Shown: positions 8,351 through 16,792 of the stretch, one piece after another
Numbering within the stretch: the first letter of the stretch is position 1
Layout of the letters: every line of letters begins with the position of its first letter
Assembly (NCBI RefSeq): GCF_004303025.1
Contig: NZ_PJQW01000019.1
Span: 1 to 35,816 of the forward strand
Length of the DNA: 35,816 nucleotides
Direction of reading: 5' to 3'
DNA from: Flavobacterium sp. J27
GTDB taxonomy: Bacteria; Bacteroidota; Bacteroidia; Flavobacteriales; Flavobacteriaceae
Notes under the pieces: model-generated
What the model was told of the DNA's origin: nothing
Databases searched by the model: none
The model's input: only the letters and a program-made list of their open reading frames with translations
Translations under genes and position numbers: made by a program

Positions 8351-9550
8351 TTACTGACAATTGGTCTCATATTGATTTCCTGTTGTATAGTGATAAAGTG
8401 TTTTGCTATAGTTTCCATTTTCATACATAGATATCATGTCAAAATACTGGAAGGTACAGTTGCCATCTGGCCATGTAGCTTTTGCAGCTACTTCAATAAT
8501 GCGACCAATGTAAGATACAGTAATTACATCGCTCCAGCTACCAGAGGTAATTAAAACATCGGTGAAATTTTCTTTCCACCCTTTTTCCTTAGCATGTTTT
8601 TGAAGTGCTTTTAAAGCTTCTAATTTTATTTTATCATCATTCATAGCTGCGGTTGGCATTTTAGGCTTATCTACCCAACTGTTCATGAATATTTCCTTAT
8701 GTTTTCTGAACTTATTTTCTATATCGTTTTTTGCTTTAAACTTCATCTCTATAGCCTCTTGTTCGCTATATTTCTTCTTTTCGTCACCAAATAGAATTAT
8801 GGATTTATCTCCTTCATTATAGATATAATGAATGCCATCTGCACCAAAATATAAATACTCATCTGGGTCGCTTCTTCCCCAATAGTTAGGAGTATCATAA
8901 TAAACAAAGAGGTTTGGATTTAAATGATGTCTGTAAAAGCTCTGTGTACTCATTTTACTTGTTAAAGAGAGCATTTTTATTTTAACCGTATTTTTATCAA
9001 TCACTTCCACATGCATTCTATTCTTTTTGCCCAAAGAGCTGATGCTCTTATAGGTTTTTTCGGTTTGAAATCTTTCATCTGCCAACGCTTTAGCATATTT
9101 GCATAACAGTCGTGGGAAGTAGAATTTTTCCTTACCATTTTTTAATATATTTCGTCTTAATTCGGCTGAATTTTTTTTAGAATTAACTAAAGACCGATCT
9201 TGAGACAAAATTTCATAATAATCGGCTGGATCAGCAGTTGCATAATTAAAATTGCCATTAAATATATAACGTTCCAAATAGCCATTGTTTTCGGCTATAA
9301 AATAGAAAAAACCATCACCTACATGTAAATACAATCCATCTGTACCTTGTACAGATTTTAATTCCCTAGTGTTTTCTGTTCCATCCTCGTTCTTAAATGT
9401 TGCTGTAAACTTTCCATTTTCACAGCATTTGGATATCTCTATAGTACCATCGCTGCCTGTGCGGTAATATGTGCCATTTTTTAGTTGTGCTTGAGTCGAA
9501 AAACCTATAAAGGTTAAAAACAAACCCAAGATTATTTTGGTTGTTTTCAT
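8351..9550 (-). CDS. secreted protein of unknown function
   Basis: 399 residues. It has a clear signal peptide (MKTTKIILGLFLTFIGFSTQAQ) with cleavage after residue 20 or so. I do not recognise a named domain. The first 100 residues are rich in short strands (NGTYYRTG, GTIEISKCC, GKFTATF, DGLYLHVGDGFFYFI), which suggests a beta domain. Residues about 120-180 are basic and helical, followed by more strands, then a helical, lysine-rich region (about 265-330). The C-terminal 80 residues are again strand-like and contain two cysteines (GNCTFQ, ETNCQ), with CC near residue 41. A disulfide-containing periplasmic or secreted protein fits. It is separated by 118 bases from the upstream gene and by 294 bases from the DUF418 gene, so it is probably its own unit. 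Confidence 0.65.
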   Translation of the reverse strand: MKTTKIILGLFLTFIGFSTQAQLKNGTYYRTGSDGTIEISKCCENGKFTATFKNEDGTENTRELKSVQGTDGLYLHVGDGFFYFIAENNGYLERYIFNGNFNYATADPADYYEILSQDRSLVNSKKNSAELRRNILKNGKEKFYFPRLLCKYAKALADERFQTEKTYKSISSLGKKNRMHVEVIDKNTVKIKMLSLTSKMSTQSFYRHHLNPNLFVYYDTPNYWGRSDPDEYLYFGADGIHYIYNEGDKSIILFGDEKKKYSEQEAIEMKFKAKNDIENKFRKHKEIFMNSWVDKPKMPTAAMNDDKIKLEALKALQKHAKEKGWKENFTDVLITSGSWSDVITVSYIGRIIEVAAKATWPDGNCTFQYFDMISMYENGNYSKTLYHYTTGNQYETNCQ

Positions 9551-9668
9551 AAAAATAAATTCGTGTTTAAAATGAATTAAAAGTATACTTGATATATAGA
9601 GACACTCCCAAAATAGCTTAATAAAACTTAGTTTTGAAGTAATTAATTTTTTATAGTGTGATAAACGT

Positions 9669-10718
9669 TTATTCTTTTATGAATTTAAAGGCATTTCCGT
9701 TATTAAATTTCAAGAAGTACAGTCCATTTTTTAAGTTTCGAATGTCAATTTTTTCCTTATTAGAAATAGCTCCTTTTTTAACTTCTGCTCCTTGGGTATC
9801 AATGATTTTATAATTTTCTTTAGCTGTTAGTCCAGAAGCTTGTAAAAAATCATTTGAAGGATTTGGGTATAAACGAAACGGTATGTCAGTATTGAAATCA
9901 TTAATTGCAAGTGTAGATAAATTAATTTTTAAAATTTTATTGCTGCCATATTCTGCAATATAAAGGTCATTTCCATTGAATGTAATCCCATATGGGTCAT
10001 TCAATCCCGAAACAACATCTGTTGCCGTTGGCATTGTTGCCGTAATATCTATTTTTGAAATTTTATTACCATCATATTCTGAAATATAAAGGTCGTCTCC
10101 GTTGAATGCAAGTCCGACAGGAGTATTTACCCCCGTAACAACATCTGTTTGTGTTAGCGTTGTTGCTGAAATATCAATTTTTGAAACTTTATTACCTTGA
10201 TAATTGCCAATATAAAGATCATTTCCGTTGAATATAAGAGCAGAAGGACTATATACACCATACACACCTGTTAGTGTTGGCGTTGTTGCCGAAATATCAA
10301 TTTTTGAAATTAAATTACCGCCATAATCAGCAACATAAAGGTCATTTCCATTTAATGCAAGGCCATAAGGATTATTTAATCCCGTAACAACATCTGTTGC
10401 CGTTGGCATTGTTGCCGTAATATCTATTTTTGAAATTTTATTACCATAATACTCAGAAATATAAAGGTCATTTCCGTTTAACAAAAGTTCTATAGGACCC
10501 GCTAATCCCGTAACAACATCTGTTGCAGTTGGCGTTGTTGCCGAAATATCAATTTTTGAAATTTTATTACCATAATATTCAGCGATATAAAGGTCATTTC
10601 CATTTAATACAAGCCTAACAGGCCTACTTAACCCTGTGACAACATCTGTTGTAGTCTGTGCTTCGGTACTAATACCAAATAATAAAATAATTAAGATTAA
10701 AATGTAATTTCTTTTCAT
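9669..10718 (-). CDS. six-repeat beta-propeller protein with T9SS sorting domain
   Basis: 349 residues: a signal peptide (1-20), six 41-42-residue repeats (24-274), then a type A C-terminal sorting domain (about 278-349). The sorting domain is recognisable by FRLYPNPSNDFL, the IIDTQGAEV strand, NLKNGLYFLKF and the final basic KFIKE. The repeats share TDVVTGL..P..L..NGNDLYI.EY.GNKISKID and resemble NHL/SMP-30-type blades, so a six-bladed propeller is likely. By knowledge of the type IX secretion system, the protein should cross the outer membrane and be released or fixed on the surface. What it binds is not evident. The repeats are very alike to one another, which points to recent internal expansion. 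Family and export route are firm. Confidence 0.85.
   Translation of the reverse strand: MKRNYILILIILLFGISTEAQTTTDVVTGLSRPVRLVLNGNDLYIAEYYGNKISKIDISATTPTATDVVTGLAGPIELLLNGNDLYISEYYGNKISKIDITATMPTATDVVTGLNNPYGLALNGNDLYVADYGGNLISKIDISATTPTLTGVYGVYSPSALIFNGNDLYIGNYQGNKVSKIDISATTLTQTDVVTGVNTPVGLAFNGDDLYISEYDGNKISKIDITATMPTATDVVSGLNDPYGITFNGNDLYIAEYGSNKILKINLSTLAINDFNTDIPFRLYPNPSNDFLQASGLTAKENYKIIDTQGAEVKKGAISNKEKIDIRNLKNGLYFLKFNNGNAFKFIKE
9897..10649 (-). repeat. tandem 126-base coding repeats (six units)
   Basis: Six in-frame units of 126 bases (the fourth is 123) encode the propeller blades. The segment for ISKIDI-ATxPT and TDVV is almost identical between units at the DNA level (for instance around 10016-10055, 10390-10440 and 10510-10560), so slippage or recombination can change the repeat number. 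Confidence 0.85.
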
Positions 10719-10802
10719 GAGTTTAAAATTTAAATGTATTAATGTTTGCTAACAACACCATAATTGGGATATACTATGGTTTTGATATTATAATTTTATT
10801 TT

Positions 10803-10868
10803 TTAAGGGCAAGCTGTCGTATTATAACTTGCTGCATCGTTTTTGTTCCAATTGTTAGGAGGTGCAAC
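10803..10868 (-). pseudogene. possible C-terminal remnant of a lost gene
   Basis: On the minus strand, after a TAG at 10869-10871, 21 codons read VAPPNNWNKNDAASYNTTACP and end with TAA at 10803-10805. The composition (Trp, paired Pro, Cys-Pro end) is unlike random AT-rich DNA and looks like the tail of a secreted Bacteroidota protein. There is no start codon in it. It is short, so chance cannot be excluded. Confidence 0.3.
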
Positions 10869-10879
10869 CTAAATCTATC

Positions 10880-11674
10880 TTAGTAATGAATCTTAACTGA
10901 ATCGACTTGATTAAGCCCCATTTCATGGAATTTTTTTACCAGTTCATTACCAAAGTTCATTACCAGATCCTCTTTTAATTTATTCATACCTGCCCATTGT
11001 TCTGTTCCTATAGAATAACTAAAATCAATTTCATCACTATTGGTTGAGTAACAAGGGATTGAACATACGGGTTCTATTTTATCCCAATCAACCAGTATTA
11101 GTAAACCTGTTAACACACCAGGCTCATATGAATTACCGTCTATTTTTGGATATATTGACCTATCGTCAAGGGTATAAAAAATAGCAACATTTTCATCTAC
11201 AAATTTTTCAGACCATTCCGCTAATTTGGGAATCAAATCTTGTACATTATCTTTTTTTTCTATTACTTTTTCCCAGATAGTATCTTGTTCAGTAATATAA
11301 GAATAAGCCAAAAAATTCATTTGTTTTCTCGAATTTTCATTAGCACAAAAATGAAAAAGATTAGGTGATTCTCTTTGGTAATAAACAGGTTTTTTATTCT
11401 CTTTTCCAAATTGCATTAACATACTAATATCAATAACATTAAAATTTACCTTTCCGTCCTTTATCTTAATGTATTTACTAATACTGTCTGAACAAAGTGT
11501 ATTAATTTCCTCTTTACTCAGATTATAATTATGGGCAAGGCCACGTAAATTTCTTCGAAACCTTTGTATGTCATCGAGTTGTTCTTGAGGACTCGGATAA
11601 GTTCCAACTGAATCGCAGGATATAAAAAAACAGGTTACCACTGCTAAAGAAAAAAGTAATTTACTGATTTTCAT
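10880..11674 (-). CDS. lipoprotein of unknown function
   Basis: 264 residues when started at the Met at 11674. I chose this start because it gives a clean lipoprotein signal (MKISKLLFSLAVVTCFFISC, Cys at residue 20), while the longer frame up to 11752 would put 26 mostly basic residues ahead of it and overlap the upstream gene by 47 bases. The mature part opens with Ser/Pro-rich residues and a helical stretch (QEQLDDIQRFRRNLRGLAHNYNLSKEEINTLC). A mixed region follows with HFCANENSRKQMNFLAYSYI and a strand-rich end with EPVCSIPCYSTNSDEIDFSYSIG. I do not recognise a domain. Four cysteines in the mature chain would suit disulfides in the periplasm. It follows the gene at 11706 after 31 bases, so the two probably share a message. 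Confidence 0.65.
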   Translation of the reverse strand: MKISKLLFSLAVVTCFFISCDSVGTYPSPQEQLDDIQRFRRNLRGLAHNYNLSKEEINTLCSDSISKYIKIKDGKVNFNVIDISMLMQFGKENKKPVYYQRESPNLFHFCANENSRKQMNFLAYSYITEQDTIWEKVIEKKDNVQDLIPKLAEWSEKFVDENVAIFYTLDDRSIYPKIDGNSYEPGVLTGLLILVDWDKIEPVCSIPCYSTNSDEIDFSYSIGTEQWAGMNKLKEDLVMNFGNELVKKFHEMGLNQVDSVKIHY

Positions 11675-11705
11675 AATAAAATTGTGTTTAAATATTTTAT
11701 AAAAT

Positions 11706-12350
11706 TTACTCGTAACAATTGCCTGTTTCAACAGGTGTTTTGGGGTAATCACTGACCATAAACTTTAAGGGTTTTATGTAAATTCTATTTTTTAATTCTA
11801 TACTAAACGTAGTTGATTCATCCCATTTCCATATCTTCTTTTTGCGGGTTACCACTTGACCATTAAACACTTCGGAAATTTCTTCTTCTCCAGTTATTTT
11901 TCCACAAGATACTTTTGCCACCATTTTAGTATCATGTAAATCTTTTTTAGTATTAGTATGTTGCAATAAGGAACGCTTTTTCAACCTTTCCTTCATGTCA
12001 CCTGTAAATATTTCAAAATATGCATATTTTTTGCCACCAAAACGCGCTGTAAATTCTTCTTGGGTCAGACCAATATGGCTTCTAGCATACTTCTCTCTTC
12101 CCACAAAAATCTCAATATCAATCCCATCACAATTAAAATGTTCTTTTTTTAGGTCAAAAGCTACAATCAAGTCTTTAAAGGTATAACATTCCAGAGCGTC
12201 GATTTTTTGACTACCTCCTTTTACAAAAAAGCCTTGGGTAGGAGATTCCGGTTTCGATTCACTTGAAGTTTCTTGTTCAATTTCAATTTGAGCATTTAAG
12301 GGTAATGCTAATAAAATTAGCATAGTACACAATAGGTTTTTAATTTTCAT
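11706..12350 (-). CDS. secreted protein of unknown function
   Basis: 214 residues from the Met at 12350; a start at 12362 would add only MKIT. The signal peptide is MKIKNLLCTMLILLALPLNAQ. The mature protein starts with an acidic, Ser/Pro/Glu-rich linker (IEIEQETSSESKPESPTQG), then has a beta-rich domain: QKIDALECYTFKDLIVAFDL, GIDIEIFVGREKYARSHIGL, a basic stretch RLKKRSLLQHTNTKKDL, and TFSIELKNRIYIKPLKFMVSDYP, ending in GNCYE. No family is recognised. Three or four cysteines are present in the mature chain. It comes 75 bases after the TPR gene and 31 before the lipoprotein gene, all on the minus strand, so these three may form a small unit. Confidence 0.65.
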   Translation of the reverse strand: MKIKNLLCTMLILLALPLNAQIEIEQETSSESKPESPTQGFFVKGGSQKIDALECYTFKDLIVAFDLKKEHFNCDGIDIEIFVGREKYARSHIGLTQEEFTARFGGKKYAYFEIFTGDMKERLKKRSLLQHTNTKKDLHDTKMVAKVSCGKITGEEEISEVFNGQVVTRKKKIWKWDESTTFSIELKNRIYIKPLKFMVSDYPKTPVETGNCYE

Positions 12351-12425
12351 GGTAATTTTCATGATTATTTTTTAAAATGATATTATAAATTTGTTTATGT
12401 TTTTGCTATCAATACTTAGATGTGT

Positions 12426-12905
12426 TTACTTTCCTAAATGTTTCTTTGCTTTTTTTGCATAACGACCATTAGGAAATAGTTCCCAATATTTTTCAATTAA
12501 TTTTGTAGTGTTTGTTGTTGAGCTACCTTTCTCTTGAGATTCTAATTTAGAAAAAGCTTCTGCGGCTTCCCAAATGTTATCATCCATCATGCTTTTATCA
12601 CCGCCATTATTAAGGGAAGAAATATAGTATGCAACTGCATTCTCATAGTCTCCTAAAAAATGGTACGCAACTCCTATTTGACTTTCATATAGTCCTTTAT
12701 TATTAGGGTAATTTTCAGATAGTTTTTTATATAAATCTAACGATTCACTAAATTTTCCACTTGTCATTAATTTAGAAGCATTACGCATCATTTCATTTTC
12801 ATCATTTTGTGCTATTGGATTTTTAGCTATGAAATCATCATTTTTTTCATCTAAATCTTGTAATGTGCTTTTTTTCTTTCCAAATAAAGCATTAAATAGT
12901 CCCAT
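12426..12905 (-). CDS. tetratricopeptide-repeat protein
   Basis: 159 residues from the Met at 12905 (MGLFNALFGKKKS). That opening, a short amphipathic helix and a lysine run, is common in small flavobacterial proteins and is a better start than the Met at 13031, whose extra 42 residues are basic and featureless. Residues about 40-110 contain two TPR-like helix pairs: NASKLMTSGKFSESLDLYKKLSENYPNN and GLYESQIGVAYHFLGDYENAVAYYISSL, then a third partial unit and the C-terminal LIEKYWELFPNGRYAKKAKKHLGK. No signal peptide, so cytoplasmic. TPR units mediate protein contacts; the partner is unknown. Confidence 0.75.
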   Translation of the reverse strand: MGLFNALFGKKKSTLQDLDEKNDDFIAKNPIAQNDENEMMRNASKLMTSGKFSESLDLYKKLSENYPNNKGLYESQIGVAYHFLGDYENAVAYYISSLNNGGDKSMMDDNIWEAAEAFSKLESQEKGSSTTNTTKLIEKYWELFPNGRYAKKAKKHLGK

Positions 12906-13109
12906 TTTTATATTGTTTAAATATTTCCCTACTCGTTTGGCTTTTCGGAGTCGCCCCGTTTTTTGAGCGGTCACTGGTTTCCGCTTTTGTAATGCAATAT
13001 TATTTTCAAAACAGTCAAAAATTGTCATCAATATCTTTGATAATTCTTAATACGAGTCTACAATTTCTCTTTGTGAATTTGCTCAGAATCTAGTGGTAAC
13101 ACGTAATTA

Positions 13110-15137
13110 TTATTCTTGAGAAACAATCTTACTTAAAGCTTGAATATCAGGTATAAAGCCATAATCTGATTCTGATATTATAGTAGAGTTAGTCAGTAGA
13201 GCTATAACTAGGTTTCGTTCAGGATATAATAGCAATAGTGAGCTTGTAGAGGGTAACTCTCCTAAATGATAGTACACTTTCTCTCCACCTTTGTTTTGAC
13301 CAATATACCAACCTATACCATAGTTAACTGGTTTCTCTTTTTCATCTAACTGGTTCTGGAACATCTCCTTTTTAGTAGTTGAATCAAAAATTGTGTTATT
13401 GATTATTGATGCACCAAACTTTACCAAATCATCTGTTGTTGAAAGCAATCCTCCTGTTGCATAAGAATAACTTAAGTCATAAGGTGTTGCTTCTTCTCCA
13501 GTAGAAAAATAGAACTTACTTTTATTTGGCATAATACTATCCTTAACCTCACCATAGGTATTATACATTTTCAATGGTTTCCAAATATTGTGATGCATAT
13601 AATCCAAATAGTTCTTCTTAGAAATATTTTCAATAGCAGCACCTAACAAAGTATAATTAAATGAAGAATATAAAAAATTTGCGCCTGGTTTTGTAACTAA
13701 TGGATCATTTTTAAAGAGTTCAAGAGCATCTGATAAATTGTTATAATGTTTTTGAATAAATACCTCATCCAAACTCTTTCCATAATAATCGCGTATGCCT
13801 GCTAAATGTCCTGCTACTTGTCTTATAGTAATAGGATATTCTTTTTTTGGAAATTCTGGAACATATTCTTGAATGTTTGCGTTTAAATCTAATAAGTCTT
13901 TAGAATATAGTTGCATAATGGCTACAGCTGTCATTGTTTTGGATACACTAGCTATTCTAAATTGAGTTTGGTTATTAACTTCTTTCTTTAATTGAATATC
14001 TGAAAAGCCATAACCGTTTGAAAAAATAGTATTATTGCTTTTAGAGATTGACAATTGTAATCCTATTATGTTGTATTTTTCTTTAAACTTTATAGCCCAA
14101 TTATCAATTTGTTCCTTTAAATTTTCATTATTAATGATTTGTGATTTATTGTTGTCTTCATTTCTGTTAGGCTGATTAGATAATGTAACTTTAGCAGAAA
14201 GTATTCCTGAAGATATTTTCCATTCTCCAAAACTATTAGAACGGTAGTAACAAGTAAAGTTTTCACGATCTTTATCAGATTTTGTTACTCCGAATACAGT
14301 GCCTGCAATAACAGAACTAATTTGCGGAATCATTACTCGTTCATTATTAACTACTACTGTATCATATGAAACACGATTAGGATATGCTTTCATATATTCT
14401 TCATATTTTGTTGAAATGTATTCTCGATCATTAGAATTTAAAATCCATTCAAAAACAAGAAAAAATGAGCTATCTGTAATTTTATGCAGCTCCTTTACAT
14501 CAAAATCTAACCATCCTTTCTTTATATCTGATACTTTTAAAATTTGCTCTTTAATCAAATCTTCACCTGGTCTTTTTGTCATGCCATCAACGGACATTAT
14601 TCGTAATCTAACTTTAAATTTTGGAGAAAGATTCTTGGCTATATATAATGAGGCATTGGAAATAAACTCTAAATCAGGATTATTCTTTTCAATCAACAAA
14701 GCCATAGCACTACCTGCTTTTAATCTATCATAGTGGAGTTGTCCAGATAACAAAAGACTTTTACCGTTTCCGTAAGTTTCACTTTTCTTTTTTTTCTTTT
14801 GATATGTCAATTCTATAGCTTCTAATTCAGTAATATCCTCATTAAGTCGAATTACTATATTTAATTTGTCTGAAAACGAAGAGCCATTAATTGTTTGAGA
14901 AACATATCCAAGTGATGAAAAAATTATGGAAGATGTTACGTTTTCCTCAGGGATCTGAACAAAAAAGCTTCCATCTTCATTTGAAATGGTTCCTATTTCA
15001 GTGTTAAGAATTCCAATATTAGCATAAGATATTGGTACATTTGTTTTACTATCTATTATTTTTCCTTTAAGCTTTATTTGACCATTGCTAATTGACATAA
15101 AAGCAAATAATGCTAAAAAAGATAAAAAGTTCCTCAT
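13110..15137 (-). CDS. carboxypeptidase-regulatory-like domain fused to class C beta-lactamase-type serine hydrolase
   Basis: 675 residues: a signal peptide (1-19), then a CarboxypepD_reg-like beta sandwich (about 21-105: KLKGKIIDSKTNVPISYANIG, IGTISNEDGSFFVQIP). Next is a middle beta-rich region (about 120-320) of the type seen after this domain in Bacteroidota, and from about 345 a beta-lactamase/DD-peptidase fold. The serine motif is SVSK (Ser397, Lys400). The second motif reads YSSFNYTLLG, where the family norm is YxN, so the third residue is Ser. The third motif is HLG in YHLGELPS. Relatives are esterases, D-aminopeptidases or DD-peptidases; true beta-lactamase activity is unlikely. It lies 39 bases after the lipoprotein gene at 15177 on the same strand. 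Domain calls are firm; substrate is unknown. Confidence 0.85.
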   Translation of the reverse strand: MRNFLSFLALFAFMSISNGQIKLKGKIIDSKTNVPISYANIGILNTEIGTISNEDGSFFVQIPEENVTSSIIFSSLGYVSQTINGSSFSDKLNIVIRLNEDITELEAIELTYQKKKKKSETYGNGKSLLLSGQLHYDRLKAGSAMALLIEKNNPDLEFISNASLYIAKNLSPKFKVRLRIMSVDGMTKRPGEDLIKEQILKVSDIKKGWLDFDVKELHKITDSSFFLVFEWILNSNDREYISTKYEEYMKAYPNRVSYDTVVVNNERVMIPQISSVIAGTVFGVTKSDKDRENFTCYYRSNSFGEWKISSGILSAKVTLSNQPNRNEDNNKSQIINNENLKEQIDNWAIKFKEKYNIIGLQLSISKSNNTIFSNGYGFSDIQLKKEVNNQTQFRIASVSKTMTAVAIMQLYSKDLLDLNANIQEYVPEFPKKEYPITIRQVAGHLAGIRDYYGKSLDEVFIQKHYNNLSDALELFKNDPLVTKPGANFLYSSFNYTLLGAAIENISKKNYLDYMHHNIWKPLKMYNTYGEVKDSIMPNKSKFYFSTGEEATPYDLSYSYATGGLLSTTDDLVKFGASIINNTIFDSTTKKEMFQNQLDEKEKPVNYGIGWYIGQNKGGEKVYYHLGELPSTSSLLLLYPERNLVIALLTNSTIISESDYGFIPDIQALSKIVSQE

Positions 15138-15176
15138 AAGTTTATTTTTGATTTTAATGTGTTTAAAGAATACTAT

Positions 15177-15980
15177 TTACTCACTTTCTTTATAGCTAAT
15201 GCGCCAAAGCATAGGTTCATAGGTTGAAACATTATACCATTTTACCTCAATTGTTGTTGGAAGATTAAACTCGTTATATTGATAAATCCATTTTGTTCCA
15301 CTTTCTAAATTCTTGGTCATATTGTTTTGTGAAATATTTTTTGCAAAAGTTGCTTCATTACCAAAATATGGTAATGGTTCAAATGGTAATACACCACTTA
15401 TCCCGCAATATGGCTTCAATCCATTGTCATACTCATAGTTAAAATATTGATCTTCTGTTTGACCTCCATCTTCTGGCAAATTATTTCCTGATCCTAAAAG
15501 TTTAATTTGTTCCACATTTTCAGTATTATTAAAAAAAAGTGTTACATATTCGGTATTATCCTCATCTTTAAGTCCTCTCATTTTTCCATCTGCATAGTAT
15601 ATATAATTTTTAGCACCAATTAAATTGCCGTTTTTAAAAGTTTCAGCACGGAATATTTGATCTTGTTCGTTGTAATAAACTTTAGTTAAGTGGCTAAATT
15701 GTGGAAATGTATAATCCGTATAAATTATTTGTGATACTCGTTCATTTTCATATTCAATTTCATAAATTGAATTCCTATTATTTACAGGATCGGTATCTTT
15801 CCGCATAATTAGCTGATTATTTTCATTGTAGAAATATTCAGCCAATATGTTATTATTATAATCATATACTTTGTCTACCAAAAATTGACTTTGGGTTGCA
15901 ATTATTATCGTATCATCAGTGTTGTTGCAACTTGTTAATGCAATAAAAATGATATATATTATTAAGATATTTTTTTTCAT
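15177..15980 (-). CDS. lipoprotein with RHS/YD-like repeats
   Basis: 267 residues. The lipobox-like LTSC gives Cys18 after a hydrophobic signal. The mature chain has repeated tyrosine-rich strands of the YD/RHS style: VDKVYDYNNNILAEYFYNENNQLIMRK, IYEIEYENERVSQIIYTDY, TKVYYNEQDQIFRAETFKNGN, KNYIYYADGKMRGLKDE and later WIYQYNEFNLPTTIEVKW. Proteins of this shape are frequent in Bacteroidetes as cell-surface or periplasmic lipoproteins without a known role. It is the probable first gene of a pair with the serine hydrolase. Lipoprotein and repeat calls are good; function unknown. Confidence 0.7.
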   Translation of the reverse strand: MKKNILIIYIIFIALTSCNNTDDTIIIATQSQFLVDKVYDYNNNILAEYFYNENNQLIMRKDTDPVNNRNSIYEIEYENERVSQIIYTDYTFPQFSHLTKVYYNEQDQIFRAETFKNGNLIGAKNYIYYADGKMRGLKDEDNTEYVTLFFNNTENVEQIKLLGSGNNLPEDGGQTEDQYFNYEYDNGLKPYCGISGVLPFEPLPYFGNEATFAKNISQNNMTKNLESGTKWIYQYNEFNLPTTIEVKWYNVSTYEPMLWRISYKESE

Positions 15981-16148
15981 AGTTTATATTTTAGAGTTAA
16001 TAAATAAGCTATATAAAATAAAGTGTCAAAAATGACTCTATAGCGGTCTCGGCTATGAGTAGTTGAGCGGTTTATAACTTAACTTTGCAAGTACAAGCAA
16101 TTACTTGTAGCCATTGTTGTAAAACGTTTTTATTCTGCGTATTCTTAT

Positions 16149-16532
16149 TCATCCCAACTTATTAAAATCCGTTTCAGGTTTTCCGCTTTGACTAGGTAGA
16201 ATATTGTCCAAAGAAAGTACCCAAATTATGAATGCTAAAAAGAAAAACACTAAATTCAGTCCGCTATATTCTAAATCCATGTATACGAATAGAAAAGTCA
16301 TAATTATTGCACCAATAAAATTGTAAAGAGTCGCATTTTTAATACTCATTTCGATAAGTCCAGTTAAGAAATTCCACCCAACCAATCTGTCCGTTATTTT
16401 CACTTTTTCTGGGTCAGAAAAGTCAATTATTATTCTTTGAGCATAGTCTGATTTGACTATTATTTTGTTATTTTTCTTTTCAAATTTATAGTCAAACTTA
16501 TTCAGTAATTGTTCGGTTTTTTCTATTCCCAT
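16149..16532 (-). CDS. small membrane protein of unknown function
   Basis: 127 residues without a signal peptide. The first 65 residues are soluble and strand-rich (FDYKFEKKNNKIIVKSDYAQRIIIDFSD, KVKITDRLVGWNFLTG). Two membrane segments follow, ATLYNFIGAIIMTFLFVYM and SGLNLVFFFLAFIIWVLSL, and a polar tail. No domain is recognised. It stands alone, with 168 bases to the next minus-strand gene and a divergent kinase gene upstream. The 3' flank holds an 18-base imperfect palindrome (16092-16109). Confidence 0.55.
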   Translation of the reverse strand: MGIEKTEQLLNKFDYKFEKKNNKIIVKSDYAQRIIIDFSDPEKVKITDRLVGWNFLTGLIEMSIKNATLYNFIGAIIMTFLFVYMDLEYSGLNLVFFFLAFIIWVLSLDNILPSQSGKPETDFNKLG

Positions 16533-16677
16533 AATTTTTGTTTAAATGTTTTACAACTATTCATTTATAAAAGTAGCAGAACAACTTTTAAAGAAGTTTT
16601 CATAATATGAATCTTTAACAAAATGTTCTTATATAATTCTAAAGGCAAAGGTAAACGTGTAGTATAATTTTTACCCC

Positions 16678-16690
16678 ACCCAGAATGGGT
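16678..16690. promoter_or_regulatory. palindrome upstream of the two-component genes, possible operator
   Basis: ACCCA-GAA-TGGGT is a perfect 5-base inverted repeat, extended by TACCCC just before and AG after. It stands out because it is GC-rich in AT-rich surroundings, and it lies about 105 bases before the kinase start, between two divergent genes. Binding by the adjacent LuxR-type regulator is an inference. Confidence 0.4.
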
Positions 16691-16792
16691 AGTTTTTAGA
16701 TTTTTAATGTTAAAAATCATGCTTTTAATACTGTTTTAGTAGTTTTTTGCATTTAAATTTTTTTACTTTACCGAAGTTTCAAATTCAAAAAT

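Noticed and set aside
11675..11752. N-terminal extension of the lipoprotein at 10880-11674
   Set aside because: It would hide the lipoprotein signal behind 26 residues and overlap the upstream gene.
12906..13031. N-terminal extension of the TPR protein
   Set aside because: The 42 extra residues are basic and featureless, while MGLFNALFGKKKS is a natural start; treated as upstream DNA.
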